Position numbers and translations under genes: made by a program
Part shown: in pieces, positions 48,001-58,554 of the stretch
How positions within the stretch are numbered: position 1 is the stretch's first letter
Layout: every line of letters begins with the position of its first letter
Assembly (NCBI RefSeq): GCF_030272615.1
Contig: NC_081407.1
Span: 98,005,897-98,069,896 of the forward strand
DNA: 64,000 nt
Reading direction: 5' to 3'
From: Cryptomeria japonica
Lineage: Eukaryota > Streptophyta > Pinopsida > Cupressales > Cupressaceae
Notes under the pieces: generated by a model
What the model saw: the letters and a program-made list of their open reading frames with translations, nothing else
Database searches by the model: none
What the model was told of the DNA's origin: nothing

Positions 48001-51000
48001 TGAAAGAAATGAATACAAATGTTTAAAAAAAAAACAATGTAAATTTTGCTTATAAAACACCAAAAAAATCCAAAAAGTTCAATCTTACCTCTTATAACAA
48101 GGTTGAAATGAAATGCAATCTCTTTTCCAATCCTCTCTAACAAGCTCTTGATGTGCCAAATGCAAGTATTACATTGCCCCAACGTGATTTGTTGAAGAAA
48201 TTTTACTCCTTGCTGGTTACCCTACTATGCACTCTTCTTTTTCCTCACAACTCACCCTTCTCCTCCTATTTTTTCAATAGAATGACATGAGATGAGTTTT
48301 ACAACTTAGAAGGAAATATAAATGAAAAAAAAGTAACTGAAAACATGTTTTAAAATGTTTTTTATTTTGCTTTTTAGAAGATTGCCGCTAGCCGAGTCCA
48401 AACATCGGGACTCATCGGGTCCAAGCTGAGTCACTGAGTCACGAGGACTCGGTTGGACTCGCCTAGGACTCAACGAGCCCAAGTCCGGGCCCCTAGGGAC
48501 TTGCCCAGAGTTACCCGGCCCAAAACTCGCCGAGTTCTGGCGAGTCCTAGAACTATGCTGCAAACAGCAAGAATACACCAAAAAATGATGAAAAATAATG
48601 TTGTGAAGATAAAAATGCCCCTCTGAAAAAACAAATTTTGCCAAAGGCTCTGGTCTCCAAATATGGACAGTCTTTATATGCAAATGGGATTTTTTAGGTC
48701 TTCTGGACTCAATGGTGAAGTCCTTTTGGCCTGAAAACACCTTTGAAAAGAGCTGCATTGGATATGAGCTAGAAACCTTTGATCCGCAACTATATCAAAT
48801 AATCTCCAAATCAGATGAAACAAAAGCCAAATTTCACTTTTTCGGCTACTCTGAACTCAATGGTGAGTTCAAAATGTCTCCAAGAAGATTTGAAAAAACT
48901 GCAACACCCCCCCGCTCTCGCCCCCACCCCTAAAACTAGAGTTTTCTCCACACTTCTCTGATTCTCCAGATCATCGAAAGATGCGAGAGAAGAGCATACT
49001 TGTGCAAAAAAAAAAACAGCCCTACACTTCAGATTTCTAAGAAAATGCCAACCCACAACTCACAACCACTGCTACCATGTGAGATTTCAACCCAAGAATG
49101 CAAATGAATGAAGGAGAGCAAAGAAAGAAATCAGAAACGAGCCGAATAAACTGTTTTCAACTCAAGAGAATGCAAGGCATACAATGAAAAATAAGATGCT
49201 TGTATGAGAGTGATGAGTGAGTATATATAGCACTTATCACCCAAGAGACTAAAAACACAACCAATGTGGGAAAAAAGTGAAAAAGTCCCTAAGTAAACTA
49301 TAGTGGAGAACTAGCTAATAAAGAACTAGAAGGCTAAAGAACCCTATTCACACTAACACATGATACCAACTATCTCAATCAAATGATTTTATAGTCTAGT
49401 TTGGCATAGAAGGCCACAAGAAAGTTTGAAGGTTTGAATAATTTTTTGGGAAAAAGCTTAGCAGCAGATTTTGATGCTAATAATCATAAATAAAAGCAGA
49501 TTTGTGGGCTGGTAATCATAAATTTCAGCTGTCTAAATGAAAAGTGTAAGAGTATTATAAAGCAGTGTTGAATCCCTGAAAAATATGGTCAGAAAAATTC
49601 AGAATTGCTTGTATGAGTGTGCACTTCAATAAAAGGATTTGATTCCAAAATTTCTCAACAAGTTTCAGTTATACAGATGCACACCTATGTGAGGAGAATC
49701 AATTTTCAATCTCTAATTTTAAAACTCCATTTGTAAAGGTGCAACTCTATGAAGAGGATCTTATTTCAAAAATTGAAAGGTGATTTCATTTGCATAGTGC
49801 ACACCTTTGAAAAGGGGTTTTATTTCAAAAATTTGAAATCAATTTGTTAATTGGCACACATCTTTGTGAAGGGGTTTATACTCCAAATTTTGAAGGTGAT
49901 TTTGATGTACATAGTCTCACACTTAGTAATGAAATTTTTAAAACACTTTCCTATATTTAGGTTGACATGTGATCTAAAGGATTTTTCTTTCAAAGTTTGA
50001 AATGGCATTTGCATGTGGAGTGGGTTGCTTGTGTTAGAAAAGAGAGGTAAGCAGAGTTTAAGGCAGCTTGGAATTGTTAGGGAATGTCTATCATGGTGAG
50101 ATGGTTGAATGGTATAAATAAAGGTGGGGATCTATGTTAAGTATGCACCACATATAATTGCCGACTAGATTCCTGAGTAGTAAAAACCTATTAATATGTT
50201 TGTCTATTCATGCATGGTTGATCAGATTCATAAGAGGTTAAGTTTGATATTTAAAGATGGTGGGCCATGTTCCCAGCAGCTAGTCATACTTTAAAACTCA
50301 AGTAAATCTGCTAAAAATTATGTGCAATGTCAAAATTTATATCAAGTCAAAAAATAGCAAAATCAGCAGGAAAAAGAGCAAGATTTATTTAGCAATCAAG
50401 GCCACCTAATTCAGGAGAAAGTTCTGTTGAAATATGACTTCAATCGCTTCTTTATTCATATCAAAGCATGACACCAAACAACAGAATTCCAAAGAGCAAA
50501 TCAGATCTCATCATTAGCAACTTCATCTACATTCTACACAACAGAATGCCAACATCAAAGATCAATAGTCATTTCAGTTGTTGCCTTTTCTTACACAACA
50601 GTTATAAACTTCCAAAAAGCTAACGTTTGATATTAATAGAGGTGCATTAGTTTGAGCAGTAGATTAGCAGACCTTTCATTTCAGTAGCAGAACAGGGTGA
50701 ATTTTCTGTTATATTAACATCGTTCTAACTGATGCTACTGAAATCAAAGGTCTTCTTTCCTGCTCAAACTGATGCTTTAATAGAATGACTGTAGGTCTAT
50801 ATCAGGTTTGAGCATGGCAACGATCAATATTGCCAGTGCCTAGGTTCAATAATTTTCTCAAACATTAGTGAGCTTACAATCATCTACAGTAAAACTAAAC
50901 ATTCGTCAACAAACATTGATTCTTGTGAGGACTTGATATCAACAATAATTATCATCGAACTTCATCAAGTTTTCCTTTGCAAGGTATTTATCTATTCCTT

Positions 51001-54000
51001 AAGTCATTATGTTATAATAATCACTCACACAGCTTCCAAATTTATAACTTATGCCCTGTTTTTTGATCACGGTAACTGGAGTTGTGAGACTCTAAACCCA
51101 TAAAAAAATGGAATCGGCATGAATTGAATCTTGGGACAGTTACAAATTATCTTGTTAATAGTAAAATGGAAGGCAGATACAAAATGAATAATCATGAAAA
51201 TTTGATCCCTTGAATGATTTTTTTTGGGTTCATTAGTGTTTCATGTAAAAACCAATCTCCCTAATTATGCTTTTAAGGTGGGGCTCGCTTGAAATCCAGA
51301 GGCCGAAGGGACTCAAAGAAATCTTGTGGTAATCATGGCTTGTTAAACCCTAATCTTGAAATAATAGAGAAATCCTCACAAATCCAATAGAGTCCTAGGG
51401 TCTTGTTTATTCAAATTGGGAGTCCACAATTGCAAAATCTTAAGAATCCATTTAGGGAGCTTTAAAGGAGATATATTCCAATCTGACGTTGAGACAAGCA
51501 AGTATATATGACATTATAGAGAGTGTCACCTAAATGATTTCCCTCTTCCCTATTTCTTCACGTTTCTAGACTTTTGTGTAGATGTTTAAAGCTTCCATAG
51601 TCAGAGTATTTATGAGTAGGCTCTAGATGTGTGAAGCAAAAATTAATGCACCTTTAGAAATCATAGGTTGTACATCAACCCCTATAACTTGGCACATGTA
51701 TTGATATGTGGCATGGAAGTGACAAGCAAATGATTGTATGCTAAGGGGCCCCATTTCCTTGTTAGGAATTGGCTCTAGTTTGTCTCCCTCTTTCTTGCTT
51801 CTGTGATTGGGAAGCCACTTAGCTCTATAGCTTAGTCTAAGCAAGTAGTTCAATTAAATCTTGTGTGGATTTGCGCTTATAAGACATTTCTAATTTGAAG
51901 GGTATCACACCAAGTGAGGTTTTGCAATTCAATTGGTTTATTGTAAATTATAAAATCCTTCTACAATTGCTCAACACAAAAAAGCCAAAACAGTGAAATA
52001 GTAACAATTAAGAACACAATTAAAACTAGAGTGAAGTGCAGAGAAGAAAAACTCACCTGTTCACTGTTCTTACATATTGAAACCAGAAAAATCGCAACCA
52101 CAAAGTATCTGGTTTTTGGAGAACACTGCTATTTATAGTATGGTCTCATTATGGCATTGGGCATCATTCTTCAGTACCAGTACGCAATGTGCTTGGAATT
52201 ATTTTAATAATTTCACTAAAGTTATAAAGTTATGTTTTAATATTTAGTTTAGTGTTAAATAATGAATATTATAAGTTATGTTCCTCACAAGGGGACGCCT
52301 AGGAGAGATTTGAGGGGATAGGAGGAGGGGCATTTGCACATGAATTGTTATTAATATTTCAAAGAGGTCTTTTTGAGCGGAAAATTGCAAAAAAGTGTTT
52401 TTTCTAAAAAGTAAAAAAGTGAAAAAGGGAAAAAGCATATTTTTGAAATAGTTGTGACAAAAGAAAAAAGCAAAAAAGCAAAATTTGCTTTTCAAAAAAG
52501 CAATGAAACAGCAAAACATACTTAGAAAATTAGCTAAAAAGCAAAAATCTCTTTTTCCTAATTATCTTTCAAAAGTTATAAAAGGAGTATTAGGGCTCTC
52601 ATTTGTATGTACAGATGTTGCACACATAATAGAATGCTGTTGGAATGAACAGCGGAATTTCTTTTGGGTGTTGTTGAGGATGAAAACTCTCTTCAATCTT
52701 TCTAGTTTCGGTCATGAGAGATCCACCCTAGCTGGTTTGGTATTTTCATTCAGGAAATACACTGATTTGCATGAAGTTTTTGGTGATTTGGGGTTTTAAA
52801 ACAAATGAAGATCCATATGGTTTTCTGATTTCAGTTTTTGGAGATTGCGTCGATGAAAAATGCAGGGATTTTCTAATGTGTTTGCAAGGTTTTTTTATAT
52901 GTATTTGGAGTGAAGAGTGACTGATCTGGGCAATAAAAGAGTGTTGCATTAGCACCCAGCTTGCTGTTGCAGGTTGTTCTGAGAAAGTTTCAGACCTGTG
53001 TATGCTGATTTCATGCATTTGAAGTGAAGAGAAACTGATCTGGATGGTAAAGGAGCGTTCGGAGTTGTTTTCAAAGTTGTTTTTCCCTACCTTTCAGCCC
53101 TGTGCTGGCACAGAGAAAAGTTCAGGTAGTTGCTGTCAGTATTTCAGATCTGCAAAATCATATTTTAGACTTGTTTGGAGGTGTTTAAGCTGCTGGAAAT
53201 GCTTTTCTTCACCTGGTTGATGCTATGGTTGGCGTTGGAGGTTATCAATGGAAGTTTCTCAGCTGTAGCTGATGATTTTCATGCATTTTCAGACCTAACA
53301 ATTTCATTTCAGTGATTGCAGGCTTATTGAATTGTCTAGGGTTCCCCATTGAGGTACTACATGCTTGTATTTGACTTAAACAATATTATGTAATTGGTTA
53401 CATGCTTTAAAAATGAAATGTTTCAATATGGAGTTGATGTCATCAGCATTTCCTTCATTTAAATGATATATCAGTTGTTCAGTAGAGACCTATCATATTA
53501 CATGTTATCATTGTTAAGTTGCTTGGCAGCACTTCTCAAAAAAAAAGAAATCAGGGGTGTCTATTGCATGCTTCCAACAATGGTTGGCGCATAAGTTAAG
53601 ATTGTCAAGAGAACCATCAGAGTATCTTTAAGTATAGGAACAGCCAATTAGTAATTTTGCACATGACATAGGAGAATGTGAAGCAACACATATCATCATT
53701 TCATTCAATATCCATCAGCTTCATCAGCACCCAAGTCCCGCCATTAACAAATGTCTTGAAGCCAATAAAATATAATAGCCACACCACCCAGATGGGTATA
53801 AACCGGTTGCACAAAGTGGAAATAATTGGAGTTATATCATATGACAGGGTTGAAATGTAGAGGCACAGCAATAATACGACTGCAGTTTGTGACCCGTGAA
53901 AAGAAATCTTGCATTGATATGCCAAGTTATACAATGCTATGGAAGATTTACCTAGCATGCTGGCACAATTAAAAAAGGTAAGGTGTTTGAATACTTAGAG

Positions 54001-56647
54001 CGGCCATATAGAGAAAGGGAAAACATAACTTAGAATCACAACCTTAGACCAGGGTAGTTCATAAGAAAGCTATTCTCAAGACTGAAACTCTTTTTGAGGG
54101 AAAATAAGGACAACAATGTTGACACAGAGGAGCATACAACTTTGCAGGTTTTTAGGGTGCCAACATTATGAATATAATTGATGGGTGCATTTCAAAAGGG
54201 AGGCAAAAGATCTCATCCTAGATGTGAGGATGAAGTCTCTCTATTAGCGCTGTTGAACTACATATGCAAGACCATTATGAGTGAACCCTCATGGTATCGG
54301 TTTGGGTTGAGGGATGACCTAGATATTGGGAGCTTATCATCTTTAGTGCTAGTATGTCAAATTGTGGCATTCACTTGTTGCCATGGTTATGAAGCTGACA
54401 CTTATAAATTGGATGGATCATGGAAGTTGCTTCATCAATTAGGATGGTACTTGAGGTGTAATGAAATGATAAAAAAAAAATAGTAACCAGGGGTCGTTAT
54501 TACAAGAAAGCTGTGTTTCAACATCAGACTCTGCCTGTCAATTTCATTCAGATGAATGACTAGCAAACAGCATGCAAGAAGAATTCTGAATGTTTTCTAC
54601 AAAGGTTTACCAAGCTGTGAGACCATGACAGAGTCCAGACGATCTAGTCCACTTTTTTTCTGTCTTTTTTTTCACTGAACATCGCTCTGGGTTTGCAGCA
54701 GAATTCTGGGTAGCCATCAAATTTCTAGCAGTTAACATGTAGTCTGCTGCAGATGAAGAACCATCATGGATTATTGGATATCTCGTTTTCATGTAACTTA
54801 AGCTAATTTACCATTCCCAAAATTTACAAAAACTTTTGCCATCCCCAAAACCCCATTCCCACACCCCCACATCCCTGTCCTAAAAACTTAGGAGTAACAC
54901 TGATATTCACCCAACGTAAAGTTTGATGGATTGTAGAAGTATAAACAGTTGCTCACTGCTTAAGGGAGGTTAAATTTATAAATGTTGAAATCACAATGTT
55001 TAGAAGTGAGGTTAAAAACTCATGGACTGTAATCAGTAATCACTATGGCTCACTCAGAGGAAGGAAAAAGAAATGTGAAATCTTGGCCATCTTGCAACTT
55101 TTGTACTAACCTTCATCTGATTTTAGAGAGCATGGGATCTATCAGTGTAGAGGTCTATTACCTCTTTAGACATTACCATGCACGACACTTGTTTAGATTC
55201 TTTGTTGGAAGGATACCAAAATCATAGATGTAAGAATAGGTTGGTCTCTGTACTGTTGCATGTTTTACGAACTTGAGTCAATATTTTAGTGCTTTTTGCA
55301 AGACTAATAGGCATCCATATTTACACACAATGCTCAGTGAATGAGAAGGGCAGTAACTGCTTTGGAGAACAGGGGGAAATATGACTCAAGGTATTGTAGC
55401 TCAGTAACACATTGGATCAAGGTATTGAGATTTGTTGTTACCATGAAACAATTTAATTCTCTTCAATTTAGAGATTTTTGATATTTCCATGGAGCCAAAG
55501 TGAAGGAATATAGCTTTTCCACTTTTAAACATAATAAATAATTACATGCAAATTTATTTTGAAATTAGAAATAACTTTTTATGTTTCTGCTTTTAGCGAT
55601 GTCTTTAGTTTTGCTTGTTTTATTGTTTTGAACCTTTTTAAATCCTGGACATAGGTAAACCTACCCAACTTAAGCTCTAATCAATATTTCAAACATGGAT
55701 GATCATCTGGATTTCATGTTGGGGCTACAAGGCGGTTTTGTTGAATAATTCATATTTGATGTTGGACAAGTCTAGATGGATTCAGTTCACAAGTGTATTA
55801 TTGCTCAAAGTAGGGATCTGTTAAGCAAAAGACCAACTTCATAAAGATCTGTACTATCAAAACAGACAATGATGCATCAAGAGTATTGGGCAAGTCTTGT
55901 CCTTTTAGAAAAGGCAAAGGAATGTAGTGATTACATGTTTTAAAAGTTCCCACTGATTTTAGGAATTGGTAATAGAAACGATTCTGGTTGCTCTGAATCT
56001 GTGAACATAATACTTGTGATGCATTTCTCCAGATAGTTGTGGTAGAGATGTGCAATGCATATGCTACTGTTTATTTGTTACAGGTAAAGGAAAGAAATGT
56101 GTGCAATTTTCTACTCATTATGATGGTGCCAGCAAGGGTGCCAAGAAAGGCAAAAGGACTACAGGAGGCTCAGAGCAGCAGTCTCTAGTATCAAAAAAGG
56201 TACTCATTAGTTCTGTTTTTCCGAACTAAACAGCTATTAGAAAAAACAAATTATTATGTGTCTAATTAGCGTTTATTGTTGGAATCCAGGGTCCAAAATC
56301 TAGTAGTACGCCCTGGCCAGGGAAGAAGGGTCATTATGTTGCCAAGCAAGCCAAAGGTTACCATTGGTGTTGATGCTTCCTGTAATAAATTTTCTAAAAA
56401 TATGCTCTAGTATTATATTGTATAAAAGATTTAGAAGCCATCTGTATTGTTTGTCATTTACTTTATGTTGCGTACTTTGACACCTGATTGTATTGTTTCT
56501 GTAAGTATTGTGTATGCATTGCCTTGTTAGGGTATCTATGTTTTCGGGCTCTTGTAGTAGCTTCATTTCGGTTGTTTTATTTTCAGGATCTTGAGTTCAG
56601 AGTTTACACTGAGCAGCCACGATGTTAAAAGGCATGGCGGAAAGTAA
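24006..56647 (+). CDS. HD2-type (plant-specific) histone deacetylase, ten coding exons
   Basis: Exons: 24006-24021, 24309-24379, 24531-24797, 24984-25088, 25190-25288, 25478-25579, 25659-25761 (acceptor may be 25680), 56084-56199, 56290-56366, 56587-56647. All introns are GT-AG and phases match, giving 1017 nt (338 residues). The N-terminus MECFWGVEVKPGQ corresponds to the family's MEFWGVEVK start. Next come the nucleoplasmin-like core (VALGETTLRR, KIIVLGTLIHG, FQISHSSKYASLFFCGYS), then Asp/Glu/Ser-rich exons 4-6, a basic nuclear-localisation-like stretch (KRPRPNSG, KTNKKAKVVTP), a TPWPGKKG motif and a zinc-finger helix LSSHDVKRHGGK. HD2 proteins are nuclear/nucleolar chromatin regulators. 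Oddities: the conserved His and Asp proposed as catalytic are Asn here, and the finger's Cys pair is not found. Exons 9-10 joining is the least certain step. Confidence 0.85.
25846..32136. other. Intron DNA without recognised genes
   Basis: No domain was recognised on either strand. The largest open frame is minus 27044-27448 (134 codons), overlapped by others in different frames. I cannot assign a family to it, and the lack of a consistent frame argues for decayed repeat DNA. Stretches around 29040-29200 are AT-rich. Confidence 0.5.
32137..33605 (-). pseudogene. Fossil hAT transposase (BED finger plus DUF659), no introns seen
   Basis: Reading the minus strand from about 33605: a BED-like finger (VCTHCTLVLDKTKVKCN, then GGIYHFKWHLAKK), then MVDAIAIASPRSKAPF near 33090, LINFLVSCDISTIFLKSLDA near 32860, VQFITDNVVACVVVKRFLMD near 32740, and VKVLRVVDREKSPMGYLYEA near 32290, ending around 32137. 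These are the DUF659 landmarks of hAT-family transposases, which cut and paste DNA. Many stops and frame changes make it dead. The C-terminal dimerisation region and terminal inverted repeats were not found. It is related to the transposase at 44947-47668 but lacks the introns seen there. Confidence 0.8.
33661..33961 (-). repeat. 3' LTR of the minus-strand copia
   Basis: 301 bp, + strand TGTGATATTTC...CACTAACA, matching 49078-49358. It is ~20 bp longer because the other LTR lacks a GTGTGAAGAG-containing segment. The + strand carries GAGTATATATAGC near 33812, which on the minus strand gives a TATATA box. Confidence 0.92.
34054..35052 (+). repeat. 5' LTR of the nested element
   Basis: 999 bp with internal short repeats: AGGGCTGGGCCCTTCTC occurs twice near 34120-34170, and GTGATCACAGCGAA(C/T)T recurs several times near 34545-34645. 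A CCTATAAATAAG TATA-like box lies at about 34358-34369. Confidence 0.93.
38095..38640 (+). repeat. Two adjacent tandem arrays before the 3' LTR of the nested element
   Basis: The first array (about 38110-38410) has six copies of a ~60-65-bp unit with CCATCCTCTGCGGGCAATGT and TTCTCAGGGAGAAGTGTAAT. The second (about 38415-38620) has four copies of a ~50-65-bp unit with CTATGCTTGTGTGCAAGATG. Minus-strand translations (repeated PYIARRGW) are artefacts of the repeat. Confidence 0.85.
38914..39912 (+). repeat. 3' LTR of the nested element
   Basis: 999 bp, about 97% identical to 34054-35052, and followed by the target duplication AAAAC. Confidence 0.93.
39948..43990 (-). pseudogene. Copia gag-pol of the minus-strand element, broken
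   Basis: On the minus strand the polyprotein signal starts near 43990 (GYAKFPLLTPYNYNTWQQN) without a clear Met. It includes a Gag domain (QLDGCTNSHDAWDKLKTLYG), a knuckle CYCKKVGHEEHFC one residue short of CX2C, and a protease motif IIDSSASHHM in which the usual DSG reads DSS. GAG-pre-integrase (HLNFGYLQQLNKQNMVTSLP), a heavily interrupted integrase core, RT (VHQIDIKNAFLHGDLHEEIY; YVDDLIVTG near 40885) and RNase H (ALSSAEAEYWGVVNATTQAI) follow. The tail (VANIFTKPF) ends with a stop at 39948. Many stops and frameshifts mark it as dead. Confidence 0.88.
43991..44543 (-). other. Copia 5' leader, part downstream of the hAT insertion
   Basis: Non-coding leader between gag and the hAT insertion. 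It continues on the other side of the hAT from 48566 to 49077, next to the 5' LTR. No feature beyond that was seen. Confidence 0.6.
44947..47668 (-). pseudogene. hAT transposase, at least five exons, with frameshifts and a deletion
   Basis: Approximate exons: 47668-47095 (MSSSTPPPRTILGRKDPAWK, a degenerate BED finger with CKYC, then a Ser-Ala repeat), 46967-46747 (SPYWQSMIDVIAICGARFKV), 46638-46112 (TMFIKSIDAS, GEENVVQVVTDNAANYVAAG), 45976 to about 45588 (DUF659 end), and about 45485-44947 (dimerisation region TPNLQQIAIRILSQP, WSMFEHIHSTRRN, LNDLVFVHYNL, plus an acidic tail). The protein would excise and insert the element. Damage: one frameshift in the BED part, a ~20-nt deletion near 46440 that removes the usual AAHCIDLM-type segment, a frameshift near 45840 and a stop at 45274. 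The copy cannot make a full transposase. Confidence 0.83.
47815..48022. repeat. Foldback, ~98-bp inverted arms
   Basis: The arm at 47815-47912 (GTATTCATTTTCTTTC...GGCAAACCCTACAATGT) is matched in reverse complement by about 47930-48022, separated by a ~15-bp T-rich loop. It lies within the hAT element, upstream of the transposase start. It may be an inserted MITE-like element or an inverted duplication arising inside the promoter. Confidence 0.8.
49078..49358 (-). repeat. 5' LTR of the minus-strand copia
   Basis: 281 bp, matching 33661-33961 with about 7% substitutions and one ~20-bp deletion. The target duplication CATGA follows at 49359-49363. Confidence 0.92.
49615..49985. repeat. ~60-bp imperfect tandem repeat
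   Basis: About six degenerate copies of a unit with GTGCACACCTTTG, AAGGGGTTTTATTTC and AAATTTGAAGGTGATTT. It lies just right of the copia element in the HD2 intron. Confidence 0.65.
49986..56083. other. HD2 intron, distal part, no gene recognised
   Basis: No coding domain was found on either strand. A ~130-bp-spaced local duplication is visible at about 52910 and 53025 (GTGAAGAG...CTGATCTGG). The open frame at 54178-54483 shows no known motif. The splice acceptor TTGTTACAG closes the intron at 56083. Confidence 0.5.
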
Positions 56648-58550
56648 AAAATGTGCCAGATTTGATTTTTGTAGGATTTTTAACCATATGGAGCTCAATT
56701 TTGGTAGTCAAACAGCTTTTCTCTTGTCATGAAATTTGGAGAGTTTAATACAGTATGTGTTATAGAGAAAATGTGTCATGCAATGTTAATTTTTATATTG
56801 CTTCATTGACTTGAAATTATGGACATCTGTGGCTGTTGCACAATTTGCAGATTATTTGGAAGCCTTATTTGTTGACATAGCGAGCGTATTGGATTTTCCT
56901 GAATTTCTTAGGCTACCGTTATCATTACATCCTTCAAAAAATAAAAATAGAAACTTCAGAGAATCGGCTTCTATTATAATTTTGCTTTTCTAAATCTTGT
57001 GGGAGGCTGCTTTTTTTGTACATAAGTTTGAAAATATCTAAATTGTATAGATTGAGTACGTCTAAAGCATGTGTACTGGAGACCTTAGTTTCCCCTATTT
57101 TGGTTATCACCATATTTTTGGTTCAGGACTGCCTAGTCGTCTTCTTTTGCATGGTAAAGCTAGTTTGAATATATATCACCACAAGTCTGGTGGCAGCTGA
57201 ATCTATGACACAGGTTTATATAGAAACATGCAATTAAATGAGAAAGGATTAGTGTGGGAGTTCCTGATCATTGTTGTTTTACATACATGGTTGTGATTCG
57301 TAAATATGCATACAATTTTGTTCATTCTCCTTATGACGGAATGTTTTTTTCTGCCAGTACAAGGTAGTTTGTATATAACTGGTGTTGTTTTTGTTTGACA
57401 CGTTTTTCTAGATGTTCATGGTGGGCATATAAACCAATGTTATATTTTTTGAATGTCTCATTATTTTGATAAAGTGGTATAATATGGATTCTGTTCTGCA
57501 AAACTGAAAGGCTCCTCTTGGAGTTCTGTAATTGATCAGTTGCATGAGTTCGTGATTCGACCATCAGGTTTCTAGTAACTTCGCCAATTTGGAACAACCT
57601 TGTGGTGAAAATGTCGGGGTTAATGTGCAATCAATTTGCTCACTCCCATGCTAACGTTTGTCAAAGGTGCTTTTATATTTATGTAGTTTTTCTGCAGGCG
57701 TATAATTTGTGGCAATATCCATCAATGAAATGTCAAACATTCATGATTAACTTAATTGTAAAATACTCAATGTAGTTGATGATTCCCACTAAATATATTT
57801 AAAAATGCATTTGGTGCTTGACTTTGATTTAAGGAGGTTTGTAGCTCCCAGTAAAAGAATCAGTTCAAAAATTGGATGGGTGCATCTACTTTACAAAATT
57901 GTTGATTTTATTAGACGGTGATTTTGAATGGATGAAAATATATTGCCAGCATAGTTCCGTGAATTTGTTGTGGTAGTGGAATCAATGGTGGCAGTTTCAG
58001 AAGTGCCAAGGTGGTTTAAAAAGTGACAAATGGGAGTTTTTTGTGACAAAAAATTTGTAAGGTGAGAAAAATACGAACTGTTAATCTATCATAACAGTAG
58101 GGTTACTGCAGTGCACAATACTAAGGTCTAACAACACACCAAAGTAAAGAGAAGTGACAGAAGAGGCTAGTGGATGAGTAAGGAAGACAAAGCCATTGGC
58201 AGACAAAACAAACATGCTTCAATCCACAGAGCAGACATGAATGGTTGGAGCTGTAATAGTATTCTATCCCTCTTTATGTACTGGTTTGATTAGTAAAATA
58301 TAAGATAAGACTAATATTTGGCACCTATTAAGCTGAAATTTTCCTCCCAAAATAGGGTTTCCTAGGTGAAAGAATTTTCAACATGTTTCGTAGTGTTTGC
58401 TTTCATTTTACCACTAGCTTTTGAGCATAGTTTCAGTTTAGATTGCACTGGAAACAAATTTATGTATTTTGAATGACTTCGTAGCCAAAATCTCAGTTTT
58501 TATAACCATTACAAATCATTTTGGTTTTAGAACTGATTCCAAGTTATTTG
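56648..58550. other. HD2 3' flank and intergenic DNA
   Basis: This starts after the HD2 stop at 56645-56647. No canonical AATAAA signal stands out in the next 300 bp. No further coding signal was recognised on either strand. Confidence 0.45.
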
Positions 58551-58554
58551 AAAT

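Larger units (their letters stand above)
44552..48557 (-). mobile_element. 4-kb hAT DNA transposon inserted in the copia leader
   Basis: It is flanked by a perfect 8-bp target duplication CTGCAAAC (44544-44551 and 48558-48565), the hAT hallmark. The ends are short and imperfect inverted repeats (TATAGATATG on the left, CATAGTTCTAG on the right strand). Subterminal DNA on both sides carries many ACTCGGC/GCCGAGT copies in opposite orientation (44570-44640 and 48375-48550), the likely transposase-binding arrays. It encodes one multi-exon transposase on the minus strand. A ~98-bp-arm foldback lies upstream of the gene. Confidence 0.85.
33661..49358 (-). mobile_element. Ty1/copia retrotransposon, minus strand, with two nested insertions
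   Basis: LTRs at 33661-33961 (3' LTR) and 49078-49358 (5' LTR) are flanked by the target duplication CATGA (33656-33660, 49359-49363). On the minus strand the 5' LTR ends in CA and is followed directly by TGGTAGCAGTGGTTG, an initiator-Met-like primer site with mismatches. A purine-rich AAGGGGGGA precedes the 3' LTR. Domain order gag, protease, integrase, RT, RNase H is typical copia. Removing the nested LTR element (34054-39912) and hAT (44552-48557) leaves about 5.8 kb. LTR divergence is roughly 7% by eye, the oldest of the intact LTR pairs here. Confidence 0.92.
25762..56083 (+). other. 30.3-kb HD2 intron 7
   Basis: It starts GTTATC directly after exon 7 (phase 1, ...AAGCCAG) and ends TTGTTACAG before exon 8 (GTAAAGGAAAG), so the split codon reads GGT and the frame continues as Lys-rich HD2 sequence. 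It contains a fossil hAT, a minus-strand copia with two nested insertions, and long unassigned stretches. The length is within the range known for conifer introns. Confidence 0.8.

Noticed and set aside
48306-48758. 150-codon minus-strand open frame
   Set aside because: It spans the right end of the hAT and the copia leader, so it crosses an insertion boundary and cannot be an ancestral gene.
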